Assembly (NCBI RefSeq): GCF_003987355.1
Contig: NZ_PIPR01000002.1
Span: 206,177 to 270,176, forward strand
Source of the DNA: Pseudidiomarina aestuarii
GTDB lineage: Bacteria; Pseudomonadota; Gammaproteobacteria; Enterobacterales; Alteromonadaceae
Length of the DNA stretch: 64,000 nt
Reading direction: 5' to 3'
This document shows, one piece after another, positions 1-9,434 of the stretch. A program made the translations under genes and the position numbers. The notes beneath the pieces were generated by a model, which searched no databases, was not told where the DNA came from, and saw only the letters and a program-made list of their open reading frames with translations. Each line of letters begins with the position of its first letter. Positions within the stretch are counted from its first letter, which is position 1.

Positions 1-1
1 G

Positions 2-214
2 CAACACGTGCTCAGGCGGCTGGGGTGGGATGGCTATATTTATACGCCCGACACGCTGACGGCATTACGTAACCATAAATTGTTAGATGCGAGCGAGTTC
101 AGTAAACGTGGTATGCAGCAAATTCAAACCACATTTAATGAGTGGCAGACCGAGACTGGCCTGCCGTATTGTCAGCTATCGCGCATCCTGTCCATGACTT
201 TGGATGCGCGATAA
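2..214 (+). CDS. C-terminal fragment of a DNA-3-methyladenine glycosylase I-like protein (cut by window edge)
   Basis: Only the last 70 residues are present; the reading frame is open to the left edge, so the gene starts outside the window. The visible segment has the pattern LGWDGYIY, then ASEFSKRGMQQIQTTFNEW, and ends with the LSRILSMTL motif. From memory this resembles the end of the Tag-like (COG2818-type) glycosylases of Pseudomonas and relatives, which remove 3-methyladenine from alkylated DNA. The catalytic part is not in the window, so the call rests on tail similarity only. It converges with gorA, with 3 bp between the stop codons and no obvious terminator. Confidence 0.45.
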   Translation, partial: QHVLRRLGWDGYIYTPDTLTALRNHKLLDASEFSKRGMQQIQTTFNEWQTETGLPYCQLSRILSMTLDAR

Positions 215-217
215 GGG

Positions 218-1573
218 TTATCTTAGCGTCACGAATTCCTCAGCTGAGGTGGGGTGTAATGCAATGGTGGCATCAAAATCTGCCTTGGTCGCGCCCATTT
301 TCATGGCAACCGCAAAGCCTTGCAGAATTTCGTCCATTCCTTCGCCGATACCATGGAGACCGATGACGCGTTCGTCAGGGCCACAACAAATCAACTTAAA
401 CGTGCTGAGCGCACGATGCGGCGTAATCGCGTTATACATAGCTGCAAACTGTGAGCGATACACTTTGATCTCCTGGTCATCGTGACAGGCTCGTGCTTGG
501 TCTTCGGTCATGCCGATAGTCCCAATGGGCGGGTGACTGAACACAATCGTAGGGATCAGCGAAAAGTCCATTTTGGCGTCGGCCATATCTTTGTTAAAAA
601 GCCGTTCTGCGAGCAATCGACCTGCTTTAATGGCAACCGGTGTGAGTTGCGCAGCACCAGTGATATCGCCAACTGCATAGATCCCCTTGACGTTGGTGTT
701 TTGATACTCATCGACGGGGATGAGGCCATTCTCGCCGACTTCTACACCGGCTGCCTCAAGGTTAATTTTATCAGTCGCCGGGACTCGGCCGATAGCCCAA
801 ATCAGGCAATCAACGTCAGTGAACTGTTGGCCATCTTTACAAGTAATGGTGAGCAGACCTGCTGAGTTTTTCTCAACTTTTTCGACGTCGCAATGGGTAT
901 GCAATTGATGCCCATCTTGGTCCATGCGCTGTAACAAGGCATCAGTAATGTCATTGTCGAATTGGCGTAAAGGACGGTCGTGACGCACGAGTAAATGGGT
1001 ATCAGTGCCCAAAGCATGCAATACCCCGGCGATTTCGACAGCAATATAACCCGCGCCCACAACTACAGCTTTCTTGGGTTGCTCTTGCAGAGCAAAAAAG
1101 CCATCCGAGTCGATACCGAAGTCTGCCCCAGGTACATCAGGAATGAGCGGTCGCCCCCCTGTAGCTATGGTGATGTGATCAGCCGTGATATGTTCGCCAT
1201 TGACTTCAACTGTGTTGGCGTCGACAAAGCGAGCGAATCCTTCAATGTAGTCCACACCATTACTGGAAAATCCGCGCTGATAGCCGCCATGAATACGCTC
1301 AATATAAGCTTCGCGATGTTTGACTAGGGTTGCCCAATCAAAGCCGTCTTGGGTCAGATGAAAACCATAGGCTTCCGCGTATTTCAGTGCTTCCGCAATG
1401 TGCGCGCCATACCACATTACTTTTTTCGGGACACAACCCACATTGACACAAGTACCGCCAACCGCTTTCGCCTCAATCACAGCTGCTTTCGCACCGCGAA
1501 TGGCTGCCCGGTTTGCAGATGCGATACCGCCGCTGCCGGCGCCAATGGCAAGATAGTCGAAATGACGTGTCAT
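218..1573 (-). CDS. gorA: Glutathione reductase (NADPH)
   Basis: This flavoprotein reduces glutathione disulfide with NADPH in the cytoplasm and keeps the thiol pool reduced. The N-terminus has the FAD-binding dinucleotide fold (GAGSGG, about residues 11-16). The redox-active disulfide motif GGTCVNVGCVPKK follows (Cys42 and Cys47), then a second NAD(P)-binding fold around VVGAGYIAVE. The dimerisation domain ends with the conserved HPTSAEE (His440, Glu445), the proton-relay pair. The 451-residue length is normal for Gor. I chose the ATG at 1573 because AGGAG lies 9 bases upstream and the protein then starts right before the FAD fold; a longer open frame to 1690 adds 39 residues unlike the family. 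It is divergent from the YgjP-type gene. Confidence 0.95.
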   Translation of the reverse strand: MTRHFDYLAIGAGSGGIASANRAAIRGAKAAVIEAKAVGGTCVNVGCVPKKVMWYGAHIAEALKYAEAYGFHLTQDGFDWATLVKHREAYIERIHGGYQRGFSSNGVDYIEGFARFVDANTVEVNGEHITADHITIATGGRPLIPDVPGADFGIDSDGFFALQEQPKKAVVVGAGYIAVEIAGVLHALGTDTHLLVRHDRPLRQFDNDITDALLQRMDQDGHQLHTHCDVEKVEKNSAGLLTITCKDGQQFTDVDCLIWAIGRVPATDKINLEAAGVEVGENGLIPVDEYQNTNVKGIYAVGDITGAAQLTPVAIKAGRLLAERLFNKDMADAKMDFSLIPTIVFSHPPIGTIGMTEDQARACHDDQEIKVYRSQFAAMYNAITPHRALSTFKLICCGPDERVIGLHGIGEGMDEILQGFAVAMKMGATKADFDATIALHPTSAEEFVTLR

Positions 1574-1683
1574 GTAGTGTACTCCTGTAATCACTGAATC
1601 CGATTGTGGTAAAGTCGGCAATGATCGCCCATTTCTCGACAGCGTGCAACGCAACCTGAGTGAACACTGAGAACAAAGAGTCG

Positions 1684-2385
1684 ATGACACTAATCTATCA
1701 AATCAATCGCAGCCGCAAACGCCGCTCTGTTGCTATCAAAGTGAAGCAGGGCGAGGTGCGAGTGGACGCCCCGTGGTATGTCACAGACAGTCGTATTCAC
1801 GCTGTGGTGGAGCAGAAACGTGAGTGGATTGAGAAGCACCTTTACCGTCAGCAACAACAGCTGCAAGCGTTGACTCGGCGACTTTGGCAAGCGGGTGAAG
1901 AAATTCGTTGGTTGGGTGAGCCGTTGCTGTTGAAGGTGCAAACAGGCAGCAAGGGGCAGTGCGAGCGCCATGAACAGCAGTTATTGGTGACCGTTCCGCA
2001 GCGCGTGAAGCAGCAAAGTGCGTATATTGAGAAGCACGTGAAAGCTTGGTTCAAACAACATGCACTGCAATGGTTAGATGCATTTTTTGCGCAGTGGAGC
2101 CATGCTGAGCTGCAGCCCAAAAGTTGGGCACTGGCTGACTTTTCCAGCAAATGGGGACATTGTTCGGTAAAGGGGGAACTCAAATTCACGTGGAAGTTGT
2201 GGCTAGCCCCAGAATCAGTCGTGCGCTCGGTTGTGCTGCACGAACTCGCACACCTGCGCGAGTTCAATCACAGCAAAGCCTTCTGGCAAGAGGTCGCGGC
2301 TATCGACCCGGACTATCAGGTGTCTGAGCGCTGGCTCAAACAGCACGGCAGCACCACCCTAGCTCCCAACTACCTCAGCTACTAG
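1684..2385 (+). CDS. YgjP/DUF45-type zinc metallopeptidase
   Basis: This 233-residue protein belongs to the M48-like YgjP (DUF45) family. The C-terminal third carries the zinc motif HELAHLREFNH (HExxH with a later His), preceded by the family signature FSSKWGHCSVKGELKF. The family is often found near type I restriction systems (as YgjP/SprT-like proteins), but its substrate is not established; here it stands alone opposite gorA. The ATG at 1684 is preferred over an upstream GTG (1660) because family members begin close to the YQINRSRKRR segment. The last codons and the stop (TAG at 2383) lie inside the long palindromic repeat at 2377-2463, so the repeat supplies the last residues of the protein. 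Confidence 0.85.
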   Translation: MTLIYQINRSRKRRSVAIKVKQGEVRVDAPWYVTDSRIHAVVEQKREWIEKHLYRQQQQLQALTRRLWQAGEEIRWLGEPLLLKVQTGSKGQCERHEQQLLVTVPQRVKQQSAYIEKHVKAWFKQHALQWLDAFFAQWSHAELQPKSWALADFSSKWGHCSVKGELKFTWKLWLAPESVVRSVVLHELAHLREFNHSKAFWQEVAAIDPDYQVSERWLKQHGSTTLAPNYLSY

Positions 2386-2463
2386 CTATTAGCTTCTAGT
2401 TACTAGAAAAGCGCAGATCTGTGTTTTCTAGTAGCCAGTAACCAATAACCAGTCACGCTTTTA
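2377..2463. repeat. Long palindromic interspersed repeat, copy 1 (terminator-like)
   Basis: This is one of three related elements (others at 12331-12425 and 17675-17765). The centre is TACTAGAAAA - GCGCAGATCTGTG - TTTTCTAGTA, a perfect 10-bp inverted repeat around an 8-bp palindrome CAGATCTG. Outer arms built from TAGCTATTAGCT and related words extend the hairpin to about 80 bp. It lies between two convergent genes and overlaps both stop codons (the metallopeptidase at 2383-2385 and the S9 peptidase at 2461-2463). It probably works as a bidirectional terminator. It is REP/BIME-like in layout but much longer than an enterobacterial REP. Confidence 0.8.
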
Positions 2464-4740
2464 AAGATTTTCGGCGAGGAAGTCGACCATCATGGTGCGC
2501 AGATGATACGTCGTGCCTTCGCCTTCGCGAATACCATGCGTTCGATTCGGATAGGCGAAGAACTCAAACTGCTTTCCGTGCTTAATTAGCTCGTTGACTA
2601 ACCGTTCGCTGCCCTGAAAATGAACATTGTCGTCGGCGGTTCCATGTACTAGCAACAAATCACCTTGCAGGTTCTTAGCATGCGTAATCGCGGATGTTTC
2701 GCGGTAACTGTCTGCATCTTCAGGCAGTAAGCCAGAGTAACGTTCTTGGTAAATCGTGTCGTACAAAGTCAAATCAGGTACCGGTGCTAACGCCATGCCG
2801 ACATGGAACGATTCTGGATAACGGAATAAGGCATTCAGCGTTTGCGAGCCGCCGCCGCTGTGGCCCCAAATACCTACGCGATCTGCGTCGATAAATGACC
2901 AACGTTCGAGCATTTCTTGTAACGCATCGTTTTGGTCACGCACCGTTACCACGCCAAGCTGCTTATAAATCGAACGGCGCCATTCATAGCCACGCGGTGA
3001 ACGCGTACCGCGGTTATCAATGGAAGCCACTAAGTAACCTTGCTGAGTTAGGTACTGATGGAACATAAAGCGCTCGCCACCCCAACTGTTGCTGACCGTT
3101 TGCCCCCAAGGTTCGCCGTACACATAAAACAGAATCGGATACTGCTTTGCCGGGTCAAAATCTGCAGGCTTCATTAAGAAGCCATCTAGCGCCAGACCAT
3201 CTTGTGCAGTCACTTGGAAGAACTCGAATTGTGCTTGTTCCAACGCATCGAAATTGGCCTGGACGTCTGCGTTGTCTTTGATGACTCGAATCGAGCGGTG
3301 ATCGGGTAGGGTGATCATATCGACCACAGGTACTTGCGAAACCGCCGAGTATGTATGCACTGCGTACGCTGCATCGGCAGAGAGCTGGTAACTATGCGTG
3401 CCGGGTTGATTCGGTGTGAGGCGCTCGAGTTTGCCACTGCCATCGAGGCTGGCGCGGAATAAGTAACGCTCCAACGGCGTGTCCGGAGATGCTATGAAGT
3501 AGACCCAACCTTGATCTTCATTGATCTGCAAAACGTCGATAACATCCCAGTTCCCGCGAGTAATGGCGGTCACACGACCGTTATCCGGTTGTACTCGGTA
3601 CAGATGCCGCCAACCACTGCGCTCACTCAACCATGTAAAGGCTGCGCCTGAGTTGATGAATTTCGGATCATCAACGTAGTCAGCCCAACTTTCCGTCGTT
3701 TCGCGAATGACTTCACGCACGCTGCCATTATCCGCATCGGCGATGAATGCTACGTTCACCGCTTGTGAGCGTGTGAGTTGTTGAATCAGCAACTGGTCAC
3801 TATTACCGGCCCATTGCATCCGCACCAAATAATGCTGACGAGGATCGCCAGGAACCTTCATCCACGTTGTCGCGCCGCCATTGGCAGGAATGACGCCAAT
3901 ACGCATGGCGGCATTCGTCTCTCCAACTTTCGGATACGGAAACTGCTTGAGGGTGGGATACAAGGTATCGGTATTGTTGATCATGGTGAACAACGGAGTG
4001 CCTTCGGTATCCAGCTGCCAGTAGGCAATCGACTGGCCATCTGGAGACCAGCGGAAGCCATCACGTAAGAAGAATTCCTCTTCATTTACCCAATCAAAAG
4101 TTCCGTTCACAATGGTGTCGTTGCCATCTTTGGTGATTTGGGTGATGCGTGATGTCGCTAGGTCTTCAACATAGATATTGTTCTTCATCACATAAGCGAC
4201 GCGTTCACCTTGAGGATCAAACTTCGCGAACTGCAGTGTCGATGCATCGGCACTACCGCCCAGTTTCTGCAGGCGTTTGCTGGCGCGGTCGAAAACCCAA
4301 TAATCACCCAATGTATGGGTCCGCCAAGACCGTTTGGTATTGGTGAAAATCAGAAGTTTTTGACCGTCGTCTGACCATGAGTAATCAGCAACCGCTAACG
4401 GTGCTTCGGTTGCGGTCGGGCGCAGTTGGTCCGCAGTGATCAAAACAGTGCGCTGTTGCGTTTCAGGATGATACCGAACGAGATCGTCGCCGGCGCCGGA
4501 ATCCGAAAGTTCCAACGTGGTGTAGCCGCTGCCGTCAGCAAGCCAACGCGTTGGTGGAACGCCACCCGCACTAAAATCACTGGTTTGATAAAGTCGCTCT
4601 AGCGTCAGAGCTGGTTCACTATCTGCAGTTTTCACTGGGGCAGGATCGGAAGCCTGCGGCAAAGCGCTACAACCAGCGAGTAGAAATAAGGTGGCCGCAC
4701 TCGATACGATGAGTTTGGTGTAAGATAGTGGCGTCGACAT
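2461..4740 (-). CDS. S9 family prolyl dipeptidyl peptidase (DPP IV-like), lipoprotein
   Basis: The 759-residue protein starts with a lipoprotein signal (hydrophobic stretch ending LLAGCSA; Cys24 would be lipidated), so it probably sits in the outer membrane facing the periplasm. The middle is a DPP IV-type beta-propeller (WSDDGQKLLIF, FRWSPDGQSIAYWQLD). The C-terminal alpha/beta hydrolase domain has the nucleophile elbow GHSGGG, the acid in GTADDNVH and the His in NRTHGI. Such enzymes cut dipeptides after proline from peptides taken up for food. AAGGAAAC lies upstream of the ATG. It is divergent from prlC, another peptidase, which fits an amino-acid-feeding lifestyle. Confidence 0.92.
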   Translation of the reverse strand: MSTPLSYTKLIVSSAATLFLLAGCSALPQASDPAPVKTADSEPALTLERLYQTSDFSAGGVPPTRWLADGSGYTTLELSDSGAGDDLVRYHPETQQRTVLITADQLRPTATEAPLAVADYSWSDDGQKLLIFTNTKRSWRTHTLGDYWVFDRASKRLQKLGGSADASTLQFAKFDPQGERVAYVMKNNIYVEDLATSRITQITKDGNDTIVNGTFDWVNEEEFFLRDGFRWSPDGQSIAYWQLDTEGTPLFTMINNTDTLYPTLKQFPYPKVGETNAAMRIGVIPANGGATTWMKVPGDPRQHYLVRMQWAGNSDQLLIQQLTRSQAVNVAFIADADNGSVREVIRETTESWADYVDDPKFINSGAAFTWLSERSGWRHLYRVQPDNGRVTAITRGNWDVIDVLQINEDQGWVYFIASPDTPLERYLFRASLDGSGKLERLTPNQPGTHSYQLSADAAYAVHTYSAVSQVPVVDMITLPDHRSIRVIKDNADVQANFDALEQAQFEFFQVTAQDGLALDGFLMKPADFDPAKQYPILFYVYGEPWGQTVSNSWGGERFMFHQYLTQQGYLVASIDNRGTRSPRGYEWRRSIYKQLGVVTVRDQNDALQEMLERWSFIDADRVGIWGHSGGGSQTLNALFRYPESFHVGMALAPVPDLTLYDTIYQERYSGLLPEDADSYRETSAITHAKNLQGDLLLVHGTADDNVHFQGSERLVNELIKHGKQFEFFAYPNRTHGIREGEGTTYHLRTMMVDFLAENL

Positions 4741-4842
4741 AGATCCGTTTCCTTGAACTGGAGTTGATATCTGGGGTAGAAGCCCTCAGATCCATCTGCA
4801 TTAGCACAAAATCAGTTCACGCATTATTCAAGAGGATGTCCA

Positions 4843-6891
4843 ATGAGTCAAAACCCTTTGCTCAATGATTACCACTTACCACCGTTTCAGTCGATTCGGC
4901 CTGAACACATCAAGCCTGCCATTGAAGCACGCATTGCGGCGTGTAAACAGGTTATTGAGCAAGTCGTGGCAACGCCCTCACCAAGTTGGGAAACCGTCAT
5001 GGCGCCCCTTGAGCACGTTGACGATTTGCTAGAGCGAAGCTGGTCACCGATATCACATTTAAATGCTGTGGTGAGTTCGCCAGAGCTGCGTGAAGCACAT
5101 GATGCGTGTCTGCCCTTGTTATCCGACTATGGAACGTTTGTTGGACAGCATGAAGGTCTTTATCGAACGATTCGGACTTTGCACGAGCAACCAAGTTTTA
5201 CCGAGTTGAGTGAAGCTCAGCAAAAAGTGATTGTGGATACATTGCGTGATTTTGAATTGAGTGGTGTGGCGCTGCCGCAAGAGCAGAAGCAACGTTATGC
5301 AGAAATCTCGTCGCGGTTGGCTGATTTGTCTTCGCAATTTAGTAATCATGTGTTGGATGCTACCGACGGTTGGCATTGTCTCGTTACCGATGAATCGCAC
5401 TTGGCTGGACTGCCAGATAGTGCAATTGAATCAGCCGCTGCACTGGCGCGTGAACATGACCAACAAGGCTGGCGCTTTGGTCTCGACATCCCCAGCTATT
5501 TGCCGGTGATGATGTACGCCGATCACCAACCACTGCGCGAGAAAATGTACGTAGCCTTTACCACTCGAGCATCGGACCAAGGTCCGCAAGCCGGACAGTT
5601 TGATAACTCTGAGATCATGGCAGAAACCTTGGCACTGCGCCATGAGTTAGCAGTATTGCTCGGTTTCAATAACTATGCGGAGTTATCACTCGCGACTAAA
5701 ATGGCGGAATCCCCGCAGCAAGTTGAAGATTTTCTCAGTGACCTAGCGGCAAAATCCTTACCCCAGGCGCAGCGAGACTATCAGGATGTCGTTGACTTCG
5801 CTCGGCAACAGTTTGGTGTCGATAGCATTGAGGCATGGGATGTTGCTTACTACAGTGAGAAGCTGAAGCAGCAAGAATACGCCATTTCGGATGAGCAACT
5901 GCGTCCGTACTTCCCCGAGAATCAAGTCATCAAGGGGTTGTTCCATGTCGTCGAGTCACTGTTCAGCGTAAGCATTACCGAACAGCCGAGAGAAGATATC
6001 TGGCATCAGAATGTCCGCTATTTCGTAATTTCTGATCAGGATGGCTCACCGCGCGGCTCGTTTTTCCTTGATTTATACGCGCGTTCCGGCAAGCGTGGCG
6101 GGGCTTGGATGGCTGAATGTGCTGTCCGTCGCATCACCGCTACCAACCAAGTTCAACTGCCTGTGGCGTATCTCACCTGTAACTTCAATAAGCCGGTGGG
6201 TGGTAAACCAGCGCTATTTACCCATGATGAAGTGCTGACACTATTTCATGAGTTCGGACACGGCCTGCACCACATGTTGACTCGCGTCGATGTGGCTGGG
6301 GTGTCTGGTATTAATGGTGTGGCTTGGGACGCTGTTGAACTGCCGTCACAGTTTCTTGAAAATTGGTGTTGGGAACCGGAAGCGTTGCAGACGATTTCAG
6401 GCCACTACGAAACCGGTGAACCCTTGCCGCAAGATTTACTCAACAATATGTTAGCCGCGCGGAACTTCCAATCGGCTATGCAGATGGTGCGACAACTCGA
6501 ATTCAGTTTGTTCGACTTGCGTATTCACCGTGATTTCGATCCGAGTCAAGGTGGCGCTCAGATTCAAGCTATCTTGGATCAAACACGCCGTGAGGTTGCA
6601 GTGCGTCAGCCGCCTGAGTACAACCGCTTTCAACATGGCTTTGGACATATCTTTGCTGGTGGTTATGCTGCTGGTTACTACAGCTACAAATGGGCTGAAG
6701 TGCTGTCTGCCGATGCGTTTGCACGCTTTGAAGAAGAGGGTATTTTCAACGCAGCTACCGGACGCGATTTCCTTGAAGCGATATTAGAGCGCGGTGGCTC
6801 AAAGGATGCGATGGAGTTGTTCAAAGCTTTTCGTGGTCGTGAACCACAAGTCGATGCGCTACTGCGACATTCGGGAATTGCCGCGCGTTAA
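4843..6891 (+). CDS. prlC: Oligopeptidase A (M3 metallopeptidase)
   Basis: This is a cytoplasmic zinc peptidase of the thimet oligopeptidase family that degrades short peptides and cleaved signal peptides. Its 682 residues match E. coli PrlC/OpdA in size. The zinc motif HEFGHGLHHM is at about residue 469 (His469, Glu470, His473), with the third ligand glutamate expected in the downstream GVAWDAVELPSQF segment. The N-terminus (NPLLNDYHLPPFQSI) is typical. AGAGGATG precedes the ATG. In E. coli prlC is followed by the methyltransferase gene rsmJ; here the next genes are small leftward ones. Confidence 0.96.
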   Translation: MSQNPLLNDYHLPPFQSIRPEHIKPAIEARIAACKQVIEQVVATPSPSWETVMAPLEHVDDLLERSWSPISHLNAVVSSPELREAHDACLPLLSDYGTFVGQHEGLYRTIRTLHEQPSFTELSEAQQKVIVDTLRDFELSGVALPQEQKQRYAEISSRLADLSSQFSNHVLDATDGWHCLVTDESHLAGLPDSAIESAAALAREHDQQGWRFGLDIPSYLPVMMYADHQPLREKMYVAFTTRASDQGPQAGQFDNSEIMAETLALRHELAVLLGFNNYAELSLATKMAESPQQVEDFLSDLAAKSLPQAQRDYQDVVDFARQQFGVDSIEAWDVAYYSEKLKQQEYAISDEQLRPYFPENQVIKGLFHVVESLFSVSITEQPREDIWHQNVRYFVISDQDGSPRGSFFLDLYARSGKRGGAWMAECAVRRITATNQVQLPVAYLTCNFNKPVGGKPALFTHDEVLTLFHEFGHGLHHMLTRVDVAGVSGINGVAWDAVELPSQFLENWCWEPEALQTISGHYETGEPLPQDLLNNMLAARNFQSAMQMVRQLEFSLFDLRIHRDFDPSQGGAQIQAILDQTRREVAVRQPPEYNRFQHGFGHIFAGGYAAGYYSYKWAEVLSADAFARFEEEGIFNAATGRDFLEAILERGGSKDAMELFKAFRGREPQVDALLRHSGIAAR

Positions 6892-6921
6892 TGATTCAGT
6901 GGGTGTTACCTAGCTTCGTGC

Positions 6922-7113
6922 TTAAGCGGGTAGCACCCAGTTCACGATTAAGAGTAATGAGACGACGAACAGAATAATAAAAATGATACCGACCGTGATG
7001 TAAACGGCGGGGTTACCATTGGTAAAGTCACGTTGACGATTTTGTTCGGTTTGGACACCAAATAAGGCAGCGAGCACGCTCAATAAAATACTGAGAGGGC
7101 CTGGCTTACTCAT
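6922..7113 (-). CDS. DUF2970 family small membrane protein
   Basis: A 63-residue protein with the pattern LSVLAALFGVQTEQNRQRDF followed by a single transmembrane helix (about residues 36-60, rich in I, V and L). This matches the DUF2970 family as I remember it: short inner-membrane proteins of unknown function, common in gamma- and betaproteobacteria. It lies 21 bp downstream of the next leftward gene (7135-7434), so the two may be cotranscribed. Function unknown. Confidence 0.8.
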   Translation of the reverse strand: MSKPGPLSILLSVLAALFGVQTEQNRQRDFTNGNPAVYITVGIIFIILFVVSLLLIVNWVLPA

Positions 7114-7134
7114 TCAGTACTTACTCATTAATAA

Positions 7135-7434
7135 CTAGCGAACTTTCTTCGGAGCGAAATCGCGTTTGGTTTCAGAATTGCCAAACAGTAATTCGAATAA
7201 GTCGAGGAAGTGAAATTGTGTTGAACGGCTTTGTCCCGAGAACCAACTTTTCCAAGTGACTTCTTTTTCGAGAGCTGTGCATTCTTCGTAGGCTTGCTTT
7301 TGCTCGGTGTTTTTCAACAGCTCATCGCATTGCTGCGTGACATTATTGGCGCGGGCTTGCCACGACGGAGACAGCATCGACCCCAGCAGGATCATGCCGC
7401 AAACCACCAATATTGACGCTAAACGTGAAGTCAT
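7135..7434 (-). CDS. Small exported protein of unknown function
   Basis: A 99-residue protein that I do not recognise. It starts with a clear signal peptide (MTSRLASILVVCGMILLGSML, with likely cleavage near ARA at residues 27-29). The mature part is about 70 residues with two cysteines (in QQCDELL and EECTALE) that could form a disulfide in the periplasm. It then has an aromatic stretch (FHFLDLFELLF) and a basic tail. It is located between rpe (divergent) and the DUF2970 gene (same strand). It is likely a real, lineage-restricted gene, because the signal peptide and neighbouring spacing are sensible. Confidence 0.6.
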   Translation of the reverse strand: MTSRLASILVVCGMILLGSMLSPSWQARANNVTQQCDELLKNTEQKQAYEECTALEKEVTWKSWFSGQSRSTQFHFLDLFELLFGNSETKRDFAPKKVR

Positions 7435-7488
7435 TGAAATAACCTTGTTTAATAATTGCTCATAATGTAGCAGGCAAATGCCTATTTT

Positions 7489-7513
7489 GCCAAGTATCTT
7501 GGCGTATTTTTTT
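7489..7513 (+). promoter_or_regulatory. Hairpin with T-run upstream of rpe
   Basis: GCCAAG (7489-7494), TAT loop, CTTGGC (7498-7503) and then a run of eight T from 7506 give an intrinsic-terminator shape on the + strand. No + strand gene ends nearby (prlC ends 600 bp away), so it may act on the rpe transcript if transcription starts further upstream, or it may be chance. TTGACT (7512-7517) and an extended -10-like TGGTACACT (7536-7544) follow, but their spacing is too long for a normal promoter. Confidence 0.3.
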
Positions 7514-7551
7514 GACTGCCAAGCGCGTTATCCTCTGGTACACTATGGCGC

Positions 7552-7620
7552 ATGAATAAACACAGCCGGCCCTTGCCCACAGCCCGCGTGGCTGAGGCAA
7601 GTATGAGGATACTAAAGTGA
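7552..7620 (+). CDS. Possible 22-codon leader ORF overlapping rpe
   Basis: An ATG at 7552 opens a 22-residue frame ([20 protein letters not shown], then LK) whose TGA stop (7618-7620) overlaps the GTG start of rpe (7617-7619) in a GTGA arrangement. The overlap would allow translational coupling. There is no strong Shine-Dalgarno sequence before the ATG, and conservation cannot be checked from one sequence, so it may be chance. If it is real, its role would be to set rpe translation rather than to make a working peptide. Confidence 0.3.
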   Translation: MNKHSRPLPTARVAEASMRILK

Positions 7621-8300
7621 CTGATTTTTTAATCGCCCCCTCCATTTTATCTGCAGACTTTGCGCGACTTGGCGCAGAAGTTGATGCTGTCTTAGAGGCT
7701 GGTGCTGATGTCGTCCATTTTGATGTTATGGATAATCACTTTGTTCCGAATCTGACGATAGGTCCTATGGTGTGCTCGGCTCTACGCAAGTACGGTGTTA
7801 CCGCGCCTATCGATGTGCATTTAATGGTACAACCCGTCGATCGTATTATCGGTGATTTTGCGGAAGCGGGGGCGTCGATCATTACTTTTCATCCAGAGGC
7901 TTCAACACATATTGACCGGTCGTTGGAATTGATTCGTGCTGCAGGGTGCCAATCTGGGCTAGTGTTTAATCCGGCAACGCCGTTGCATTACCTCGATTAC
8001 GTCATGGATAAAGTGGACGTCATATTGTTGATGTCAGTCAACCCAGGTTTTGGTGGGCAACAGTTTATTCCAACCACCCTCGATAAACTTAAAGAAGCAC
8101 GGCAGCGCATCACCGCGAGCGGTCGCCCCATTCGATTAGAAATTGATGGTGGCATTAAGGTGGATAATATTGCCTCTGTGGCAGCCGCTGGAGCAGATAT
8201 GTTTGTTGCAGGTTCAGCTATTTTTAATCAGTCAGACTATCGAACTGTTATCGAGGCAATGCGCGCCGAACTTGCCACAGTTACAAAATCATCTAATTAA
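7617..8300 (+). CDS. rpe: Ribulose-phosphate 3-epimerase
   Basis: The enzyme interconverts ribulose-5-phosphate and xylulose-5-phosphate in the pentose phosphate pathway. It is a 227-residue TIM barrel beginning with the family hallmark [16 protein letters not shown]. Metal and catalytic positions are visible in [12 protein letters not shown] and in LEIDGGI, and the phosphate site in SVNPGFGGQ. The start is GTG, set by AGGAT 6 bases upstream and by alignment with other Rpe N-termini. It is followed after 23 bp by trpS; in E. coli rpe-gph-trpS form one operon, and here gph is missing between them. Confidence 0.96.
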   Translation: MTDFLIAPSILSADFARLGAEVDAVLEAGADVVHFDVMDNHFVPNLTIGPMVCSALRKYGVTAPIDVHLMVQPVDRIIGDFAEAGASIITFHPEASTHIDRSLELIRAAGCQSGLVFNPATPLHYLDYVMDKVDVILLMSVNPGFGGQQFIPTTLDKLKEARQRITASGRPIRLEIDGGIKVDNIASVAAAGADMFVAGSAIFNQSDYRTVIEAMRAELATVTKSSN

Positions 8301-8323
8301 TTTTTTCATTCAGGAAGTCAATC

Positions 8324-9328
8324 ATGTCTAAACCCATTGTTCTCAGTGGCTGTCAGCCATCCGGTCAATTGTCCATCGGTAACTATATCGGTGCACTACG
8401 CCAGTGGGTGAAAATGCAGAGTACTCATGATTGCCTCTTCATGCTGGTCGACCTTCACGCGATCACCGTCCGTCAAGAGCCAGAGCAATTGCGCAATGCT
8501 ACCCTCGACGGTCTCGCCTTGTATATGGCATGTGGCTTGGATCCAGAGCAGAGCACTATCTTCGTGCAGTCGCATGTTCCACAGCACGCCGAGCTAGCTT
8601 GGATCTTGAATTGTTATACGCAAATGGGTGAATTGAATCGGATGACTCAGTTCAAAGACAAGTCTGACCGTCATGCCCATAACGTCAATGCTGGCTTGTT
8701 TACCTATCCTGCACTCATGGCTGCCGATATTCTGTTATATCAAGCGAATGAAGTACCCGTGGGTAACGACCAAAAGCAGCATCTTGAATTGACTCGTGAT
8801 GTTGCGACGCGCTTTAACAATATTTATGGCGACATATTTACCGTACCCGAGCCGTTTATTCCTGAGGTGGGTGCGCGTGTGATGAGCTTGCAAGATCCGA
8901 CGAAAAAAATGTCCAAGTCTGACGATAATGAAAATAACTACATTGGTTTGTTAGAAGATCCGAAGAAGATAACCAAAAAATTGAAGCGGGCTGTCACGGA
9001 TTCCGATGAGCAGGCACGCATCTATTTTGATACTGAAGAAAAACCAGGTGTCTCTAACTTACTGTCGATTTTGTCAGCAGCTACTGGGACTTCCATTGCC
9101 GACTTAGTTCCGCAATACGAAGACAAAATGTACGGTCATTTGAAAACCGATACGGCCGCAGCAGTTGTGGCAATGTTGGAGCCAATTCAACAGCGTTACC
9201 AAGAGTATCGGAATAACTTAGATTATTTGCAGCAGGTAATGAGAAAAGGTGCCGATGCTGCGTCGGAACGAGCAGCGCAGACGTTACGGCAGGTCTATGA
9301 CGCAGTCGGTTTTGTGCCGCGCCCATAA
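8324..9328 (+). CDS. trpS: Tryptophanyl-tRNA synthetase
   Basis: This class I synthetase charges tRNA-Trp with tryptophan in the cytoplasm. Its 334 residues equal the usual length. The HIGH-type motif appears as [12 protein letters not shown] near the N-terminus and the KMSKS loop as [13 protein letters not shown] at about residue 190. The ATG is preceded by CAGGAAGTC. It probably forms an operon with rpe, as in enterobacteria. Confidence 0.97.
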   Translation: MSKPIVLSGCQPSGQLSIGNYIGALRQWVKMQSTHDCLFMLVDLHAITVRQEPEQLRNATLDGLALYMACGLDPEQSTIFVQSHVPQHAELAWILNCYTQMGELNRMTQFKDKSDRHAHNVNAGLFTYPALMAADILLYQANEVPVGNDQKQHLELTRDVATRFNNIYGDIFTVPEPFIPEVGARVMSLQDPTKKMSKSDDNENNYIGLLEDPKKITKKLKRAVTDSDEQARIYFDTEEKPGVSNLLSILSAATGTSIADLVPQYEDKMYGHLKTDTAAAVVAMLEPIQQRYQEYRNNLDYLQQVMRKGADAASERAAQTLRQVYDAVGFVPRP

Positions 9329-9434
9329 GGCCTTCAGAGCACATAAATAAGTGTTCGCTTCGAAAAATCTTTATGCTATTTTGCTTATATAAAATGTCAT
9401 ATATCGACGTACTTCTATCATGAAGGCTTGGTGA

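Noticed and set aside
1574..1690. 39-residue N-terminal extension of glutathione reductase
   Set aside because: The extension does not resemble the family, and the ATG at 1573 has a good ribosome site.
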